Source: Croceibacterium_A sp965977975
GTDB taxonomy: Bacteria > Pseudomonadota > Alphaproteobacteria > Sphingomonadales > Sphingomonadaceae
Length of the DNA: 18,799 nt
Assembly (NCBI GenBank): GCA_965977975.1
Contig: CBHCZH010000060.1
Coordinates: forward strand, 1-18,799
Direction: 5' to 3'
How positions within the stretch are numbered: position 1 is the stretch's first letter; the number at the start of each line of letters is the position of its first letter. Below are positions 14,354 to 18,799 of the stretch, in pieces. The position numbers were made by a program, and so were the translations under genes. The notes under the pieces were generated by a model. The model saw nothing but the letters and a program-made list of their open reading frames with translations. It made no database searches and was not told where the DNA came from.

Positions 14354-16546
14354 ATGGGCCGGATGATCGACCGGGCGGGACTGAAGGTGGACGCGCGCCT
14401 GGCCGCTTTCATCGAGGAGCAGGCGCTGCCCGGCACGGGTGTTGCCGCCGCTACGTTTTGGGCCGGTGCCGCTGCGATTTTCGAACGTTTCGCCGGCCCT
14501 AACAAGGCGCTGCTCGCCCGTCGTGGGGCGCTCCAGTCGAGCATCGACAGCTGGCACGACGCCCATAAGGGCGCGCCCATCGACGCCGCCGCCTATCAAG
14601 CCTTCCTGCGCGACATCGGGTATCTGGTCGAGGAACCCGCTCCCTTCACCATAACACCCGGCACGCTGGACGCGGAGATCGCGACGGTCGCAGGGCCCCA
14701 GCTCGTCGTGCCCATCCTCAACAGCCGATTCCTTCTCAACGCCGCCAATGCGCGCTGGGGAAGCCTCTACGACGCGCTCTACGGTACCGATGCGTTGGCG
14801 CCGCCGACCGCGAGCAAGGGCTATGACGCCGCGCGCGGCGCACAGGTCATCGCCTGGGCCAAGGCATTCCTGGACGAAGCTGTTCCGCTGGCCAGCGGCA
14901 GCTGGGCAGAGCTCGACGATGCCAATACCATTGCGCTTCGCGATCCGGCGCAACTCGTTGGCAAGTCGGACAAGAGCCGCCTGTTCCGCCACAATGGCCT
15001 GCACATCGAAGTCATCTTCGATGCCGCCCATCCCATCGGCGGCGACGATCCGGCGGGCATAGCCGACGTCGTGCTGGAATCGGCGCTCACCGCCATTTGC
15101 GACCTCGAGGACTCGGTTGCGGCAGTCGATGCGGAGGACAAGGTCGCCGCCTACGCCAACTGGCTGGGCCTGATGCGCGGCGATCTCGAGGCGAGCTTCC
15201 ATAAGGGCGATGGTACGGTCAGGCGCCGCCTGAACGCCGACAGGCATTTTACGGCCCGGGACGGCAGCGCGCTCAGCCTGGCCGGCCGCAGCCTGCTGCT
15301 CGTGCGCAACGTCGGCCATCTGATGACCACACCCGCTCTCACCCTGGCCGACGGCAGCGAAGCGCCGGAAGGCATCCTGGACGCGCTCGTCACCATCCTC
15401 ATCGGCCTGCATGACGTTCGGGGGCTCGGCGCCCACCGCAACAGCCGGTCGGGCGCCATCTATATCGTGAAGCCCAAGATGCACGGGCCCGAGGAAGCGG
15501 CCTTCACCGACGACCTGTTCAACGCGGTCGAGGACATGCTCGGACTGGCCCGCCATACGGTGAAGGTCGGCGTGATGGACGAGGAACGTCGCACCTCCGC
15601 CAATCTGGCGGCGTGCATCGCAGCAGTGAGGAACCGCATCTTCTTCATCAACACCGGATTCCTCGACCGCACGGGTGACGAGATGCACACCTCGATGCGT
15701 GCTGGCCCGATGATCCGCAAGGGCGACATGAAGACGTCGGCCTGGCTCAAGAGCTACGAGGACCGCAACGTGCAGATCGGCCTCGCCTGCGGCTTTTCCG
15801 GCACGGCGCAGATCGGCAAGGGCATGTGGGCCGCGCCCGACCGCATGGCGGACATGCTGGACGAGAAAATCGGCCATCCAAGATCCGGCGCCAGCACGGC
15901 ATGGGTCCCCTCGCCGACGGCCGCGACACTGCACGCCACCCATTATCACCGCGTCGACGTCGCTGCCCGGCAGGCCGCGCGCGCGGACGAGCCGCTGGCG
16001 CCGCTCTCCGCCCTGCTTACTCCACCCGTCGCGCTGGATCGTAACTGGCAACCCGCCGAGATCGCGGCGGAGCTGGAGAACAATTCGCAGAGCATCCTTG
16101 GCTATGTCGTGCGGTGGATTGATCAGGGCGTCGGCTGCTCCAAGGTGCCGGATATCCACGACATCGGCCTGATGGAGGATCGCGCGACGCTGCGCATTTC
16201 CGCGCAGCACATCGCCAACTGGCTGCTGCACGGTATCGTGACGGCTGAGGAGATCGACGCGGCGTTCACCAAGATGGCCGCCAAGGTCGATCAGCAGAAT
16301 GCTCGCGACCCGCTCTATCGCCCGATGGGAGGGCATGAGGCGGACAGTATCGCGTGGCATGCCGCCCGCGCGCTTGTGTTCGAGGGGACAGCTCAGCCAA
16401 ATGGCTATACCGAACCGCTCCTCCACGCCTTTCGTGCAAAGGTGAAGGCGTCAGCCCGGACGGGCAAGCTCGCCGATGAGCGTGAATTCGGCGCTGGTCA
16501 CGAAACGACTGTCGAACCGGCATTGTCAGGGCACCGCGCCACATGA
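14354..16546 (+). CDS. glcB: Malate synthase G
   Basis: The 730-residue protein matches malate synthase G along its length (E. coli enzyme about 723). It condenses glyoxylate with acetyl-CoA to give malate and CoA in the cytosol. Signature segments are VVPILNSRFLLNAANARWGS, ALTAICDLEDSVAAVDAEDK, VRNVGHLMTTPA, IYIVKPKMHGPEE, MDEERRTSANL and IGKGMWAAPDRM. The C-terminal CSKVPDIHDIGLMEDRATLR contains Asp609, which should be the catalytic base (Asp631 in E. coli). GGAGGT lies 8 nt before ATG 14354; the frame extends to 14282 but that overlaps the promoter region. No isocitrate lyase or glycolate oxidase gene is nearby, so glyoxylate must come from elsewhere. Expression is probably under the divergent LysR regulator. 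Confidence 0.97.
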   Translation: MGRMIDRAGLKVDARLAAFIEEQALPGTGVAAATFWAGAAAIFERFAGPNKALLARRGALQSSIDSWHDAHKGAPIDAAAYQAFLRDIGYLVEEPAPFTITPGTLDAEIATVAGPQLVVPILNSRFLLNAANARWGSLYDALYGTDALAPPTASKGYDAARGAQVIAWAKAFLDEAVPLASGSWAELDDANTIALRDPAQLVGKSDKSRLFRHNGLHIEVIFDAAHPIGGDDPAGIADVVLESALTAICDLEDSVAAVDAEDKVAAYANWLGLMRGDLEASFHKGDGTVRRRLNADRHFTARDGSALSLAGRSLLLVRNVGHLMTTPALTLADGSEAPEGILDALVTILIGLHDVRGLGAHRNSRSGAIYIVKPKMHGPEEAAFTDDLFNAVEDMLGLARHTVKVGVMDEERRTSANLAACIAAVRNRIFFINTGFLDRTGDEMHTSMRAGPMIRKGDMKTSAWLKSYEDRNVQIGLACGFSGTAQIGKGMWAAPDRMADMLDEKIGHPRSGASTAWVPSPTAATLHATHYHRVDVAARQAARADEPLAPLSALLTPPVALDRNWQPAEIAAELENNSQSILGYVVRWIDQGVGCSKVPDIHDIGLMEDRATLRISAQHIANWLLHGIVTAEEIDAAFTKMAAKVDQQNARDPLYRPMGGHEADSIAWHAARALVFEGTAQPNGYTEPLLHAFRAKVKASARTGKLADEREFGAGHETTVEPALSGHRAT

Positions 16547-16997
16547 AGGGCGGCTTTGCCCCTGCGCGCGGGCGCCATTCCGCCGATCGCCACCGATCCA
16601 GGCACTTAGCCGGCGACAAGCGAGACTGACAGCGCCTCCGCCTACCCATTGGGTGTCAGGGTGCGGTCGGTCCGGCAGTCCTGGCTGGTCACGCTGGACG
16701 CTCGGGCGGAGCTGGCCGGGTGTCGCGAGACTCCGGGAGCAGCTTGGCGGCCGGTGAAGGCGAGCGGACTTTCCACGAGGCCAAATTGGCAACGGCACGC
16801 TATTGCGCGGCGCACGCGCTGACCGATACCGCCGGTCGGCGGCGCAAAGTGGAGTGTGGCCATGAGACATTGGTGGCCGTCCCTCGTGATGCGCTCGGGG
16901 CGCACCGAGCGGCGAGTCCCAGTGACACGGCGGTATGCGAGAGGCGCTTCGTAGCAGCGCTCCTGGCCGTTAAGAGAGAGATCGGACTGGAGGTGCC
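16547..16997. other. Decayed intergenic region after malate synthase
   Basis: This 451-bp gap has no intact gene. Its middle holds the C-terminal end of an acyl-CoA dehydrogenase (separate entry); the rest (16547-16765 and 16900-16990) shows no family I can recognise. A clear intrinsic terminator for malate synthase was not seen. Confidence 0.55.
16768..16896 (+). pseudogene. Relic of an acyl-CoA dehydrogenase C-terminus
   Basis: One plus-strand frame reads FHEAKLATARYCAAHAL, then a degraded linker and VECGHETLVAVPRDAL. This follows the C-terminal pattern of acyl-CoA dehydrogenases with the extra C-terminal domain ('F-EAKLATARFYAE..LP......I.AG.E.LMALP.D.F'). Only about 43 codons align; nothing upstream in any frame looks like the FAD-binding or catalytic parts of the enzyme, and the frame simply runs on past the relic to 17001, across the bestrophin start. 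It is best read as the leftover of a gene removed by deletion. The match was made by eye, so the family is likely rather than certain. Confidence 0.6.
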
Positions 16998-17888
16998 ATG
17001 ATTGTACGCGACACACCGAGACTGGCCGACTTGATGTTCGCGGTGCGTGGTTCGATCGTGCCGGTGATCGCGCCGCGCATTGCCTTCCTCATGGTCATTG
17101 CGACTCTGATGGTCGGCCTGCACCTGCAGCTGCCCTATTTCCCGACAATCAACGATTTCGCATTCACCGTTTTCGGCGTGGCGCTCTCGCTGTTCCTGGG
17201 CTTCCGGAACAACGCCGCCTACGACCGCTGGTGGGAAGCCCGCAAGCTCTGGGGCGGATTGCTCGCCGACGTACGAAGCATCGCGCGCGAAGCAGAGATA
17301 TTCGTGCGCGACGAGGGGCGCCGGCACGCCATACTTCGCTTGGCGCTGGATTTTCTCCACCTCCACCGCCGCAATCTGCGCGGCCTTGCCGACGACCCCG
17401 CGGCAGCGCCGTTCGCGCCCGACCTGGTCGGTGCCCCGCATCCTCCTTGCGCGGCTTTGGACCGCCTGACCCAGCAGGTGGCACAGGGGCACGCCGATGG
17501 CTTGATCGACGGGTTCGGCGCACGTGCGATGGCGAAGCGTGCCTCGTCGATAGCGGCGCACCAGGCCGGGTGCGAGCGCATCGCCGGCACGCCGCTCCCG
17601 TACGTCTATTCCTTGCTGATATACCGCACGACATACCTCTACTGTCTGCTGCTGCCCTTGGCGCTGGTCGAGGCCGCCGGTTGGCTGACGCCGATATTCG
17701 TCGGGGTCGTGGGATATGTGTTTCTCGGCTTGGCTGAAGTTAGCGAAGAACTCAGTCATCCATTCGGCACAACACCCAACGCTCTGCCTCTCGATGCCAT
17801 TTGCCGCGCCGCCGAGATCAGCTTGGCGCCGCATCTCGGGGAGCGTGCTCCGGAACCGCTGAAGGCGCAGAATTTCTACCTGAACTGA
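16998..17888 (+). CDS. Bestrophin family (RFP-TM) anion channel-like protein
   Basis: The 296-residue membrane protein has the bestrophin landmarks. A first hydrophobic pair lies at 21-68, followed directly by GFRNNAAYDRWWEARKLW (68-85). A central helical region comes next, then TPLPYVYSLLIYRTTYLYCL (198-217) with further membrane helices to about 247, and finally the signature ELSHPFGTTPNALPLDAIC (251-269). Bacterial homologues form pentameric ion channels (the Klebsiella one is cation-selective, animal ones conduct chloride). GGAGG lies 5 nt before the ATG. It stands alone between a decayed region and the converging Toprim gene, so no pathway link is evident. Length is normal for bacterial members. 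Confidence 0.93.
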   Translation: MIVRDTPRLADLMFAVRGSIVPVIAPRIAFLMVIATLMVGLHLQLPYFPTINDFAFTVFGVALSLFLGFRNNAAYDRWWEARKLWGGLLADVRSIAREAEIFVRDEGRRHAILRLALDFLHLHRRNLRGLADDPAAAPFAPDLVGAPHPPCAALDRLTQQVAQGHADGLIDGFGARAMAKRASSIAAHQAGCERIAGTPLPYVYSLLIYRTTYLYCLLLPLALVEAAGWLTPIFVGVVGYVFLGLAEVSEELSHPFGTTPNALPLDAICRAAEISLAPHLGERAPEPLKAQNFYLN

Positions 17889-18023
17889 CCGCGCCGGCCC
17901 GCGATTGCCGCTCAATTCGAGCCGTCGTCGTCTCCTTGCCGTTCACTCGTCGCCGGCCAAGAGCGCGGGGCCGGAGCCTCGCCGCTGCATTCCGCACACC
18001 GCCGGTCCCGGCTCGCCGGACCG

Positions 18024-18674
18024 TTAGAGCGCGCCGGGGCGCCCGATCGTCCGCAATCCGGTTCGCCGCGACCGGCCGGCCAGCAGCACGTCGTTCCAGT
18101 CCGCCCCGGCCCGTTCCGGATAGCGAGCGCCGACGACCCGGTGCGCCAGCGCCCCGCGCGCGAGCGACTCGGCGCGCCGGCCGCCGTGATCGTTGTCGAG
18201 AAACAGCACCACTTCGCTCACCTCGGGCGGCAGCTCGACCAGGCGGAACCGCTCGGTGCCGAGGGTCGCCCAGCACGGCAGGCCGAACAGCGCCGTCGCC
18301 GACAGCGCGGTCTCGATTCCCTCGGCAAGCCCGATCCGCGGCGCCGGTCCCCCGAGCCGGACCACGCCGCGCCCGAGCGCTCCGAGCGCCCGGCGCGCGC
18401 CCTCGATCGCGGCGACCCGGCCGTGAGCCGGATCGATGAAAGTCCGGTGCACGGCGACCAGGCCGCTCTCGTCGCGCACCGCGGCGATCAGCCCAGGGCG
18501 GTAGTGCGTCAGCGGCCAGGGGTCGCAAGGCGCGCGGCGGTGGTAGCGAAGCTCGGCGGACTCCGAGGACAGGGCACGCTGCGCGAGGTAGCGTTCGCCG
18601 GGGGTTCCGGCGAGCGGGCGCGCCTCGCGCCAGAGGCGCCGTGCGGCGGCCGTTGTCCGGTCGGCGGACGGGGC
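18024..18674 (-). pseudogene. Toprim-domain protein (mobile-element primase-like), N-terminus missing
   Basis: About 216 residues can be read, running from a conserved-looking RLWREARPLAGTPGERYLAQ through LIAAVRDESGLVAVHRTFID and LAEGIETALSA (Toprim catalytic Glu) to VVLFLDNDHGGRRAES (Toprim DxD) and GADWNDVLL. This is the plan of the Toprim proteins carried by integrative elements, plasmids and prophages of alphaproteobacteria, where they accompany replication or relaxase modules. Those proteins are about 300 residues, so roughly 80-100 N-terminal residues are absent. No ATG, GTG or TTG start exists in this frame upstream of GTG 18479, which lies inside the conserved region. Beyond about 18665 the DNA instead codes for a polyketide synthase piece on the other strand. 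The gene is therefore broken here. It converges on the bestrophin gene, 135 bp away. Confidence 0.75.
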
Positions 18675-18799
18675 GCCGGCGTCGTGGTGCTCAAGCCGCT
18701 GCAGGCGGCGCTCGACGATGGCGACGAGGTCTACGCGGTCGTCAAGGGATCGGCGATCAACAACGACGGCGCGTTCAAGGTCGGCTTCACGGCGCCCGC
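18660..18799 (+). CDS. Fragment of a type I polyketide synthase ketosynthase domain
   Basis: The plus-strand frame from 18660 to the window end reads VGGRGAGVVVLKPL, then ALDDGDEVYAVVKGSA and INNDGAFKVGFTAP. This is the hallmark stretch of beta-ketoacyl synthase domains in modular or iterative type I polyketide synthases: 'GEGAGVVVLK..', 'DGD.IYAVI.GSA.NNDG...G.TAPS', containing one of the segments leading to the active-site His. The conserved residues are all in frame and the reading frame is still open at the edge. No start codon, ribosome-binding site or preceding KS sequence (the active-site Cys region should lie about 150 residues earlier) is found to the left, where the Toprim gene occupies the opposite strand. 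It is therefore a 5'-truncated fragment, or the continuation of a gene cut by a rearrangement. Confidence 0.75.

Noticed and set aside
14291..16426. A 711-codon open frame on the minus strand opposite malate synthase
   Set aside because: It is an antisense shadow caused by high GC and codon bias; the plus strand carries every malate synthase G motif, and the shadow has an Arg/Gly/His-rich composition unlike any family.
1..18799. tRNA, rRNA, CRISPR arrays, intact insertion sequences and intrinsic terminators
   Set aside because: None could be seen: no cloverleaf-like tRNA ends, no regularly spaced repeats, no transposase motifs, and no GC hairpin followed by a T-run.

Overview
The window looks like chromosomal accessory DNA from a GC-rich alphaproteobacterium, most likely a sphingomonad (Novosphingobium/Sphingobium type). 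This rests on an 820-residue TonB-dependent receptor with the VTAQRREES TonB-box region usual in that group, the style of the P450, lactonase-like hydrolase and GntR regulator, and high GC throughout. No rRNA, tRNA, CRISPR array or intact insertion sequence was found.

Layout. (A) Positions 1-7915, all minus strand and read from right to left: an M24 'pita-bread' hydrolase, a TonB-dependent receptor, an MFS transporter, a metallo-beta-lactamase-fold (lactonase-like) hydrolase, a cytochrome P450 and a RidA-family protein cut off by the left edge. (B) Positions 7916-8388: a divergent control region with three inverted repeats. (C) Positions 8389-13003, plus strand: a DoxX-like membrane protein, a 3-hydroxyisobutyrate-dehydrogenase-family oxidoreductase, a YqjM-type old yellow enzyme, a COG0523/CobW metallochaperone GTPase, a possible 36-residue ORF and a GntR/FCD regulator. 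A and C together look like one divergent catabolic unit: outer-membrane uptake, inner-membrane transport, C-N or lactone hydrolysis, P450 oxidation, enone reduction, hydroxyacid oxidation, imine clean-up by RidA, metal supply and a regulator. The substrate cannot be read from sequence.

(D) Positions 13004-13346: a gap between converging genes with a perfect 15-bp tandem repeat. (E) Positions 13347-16546: a LysR regulator divergent from malate synthase G, with a T-N11-A dyad at the LysR ribosome-binding site. (F) Positions 16547-16997: a decayed stretch holding the C-terminal end of an acyl-CoA dehydrogenase gene. (G) Positions 16998-17888: a bestrophin-family channel. (H) Positions 18024-18799: a Toprim-domain (mobile-element primase-like) gene on the minus strand with no N-terminus. 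Near 18665 it runs into a piece of a type I polyketide synthase ketosynthase coded on the opposite strand. That junction is either a recombination scar or an assembly join.

Several starts were corrected inward from the longest open frame using ribosome-binding sites and family boundaries: lactonase 2588, M24 7915, DoxX 8389, old yellow enzyme 9723, CobW 10841, GntR 12245 and malate synthase 14354.
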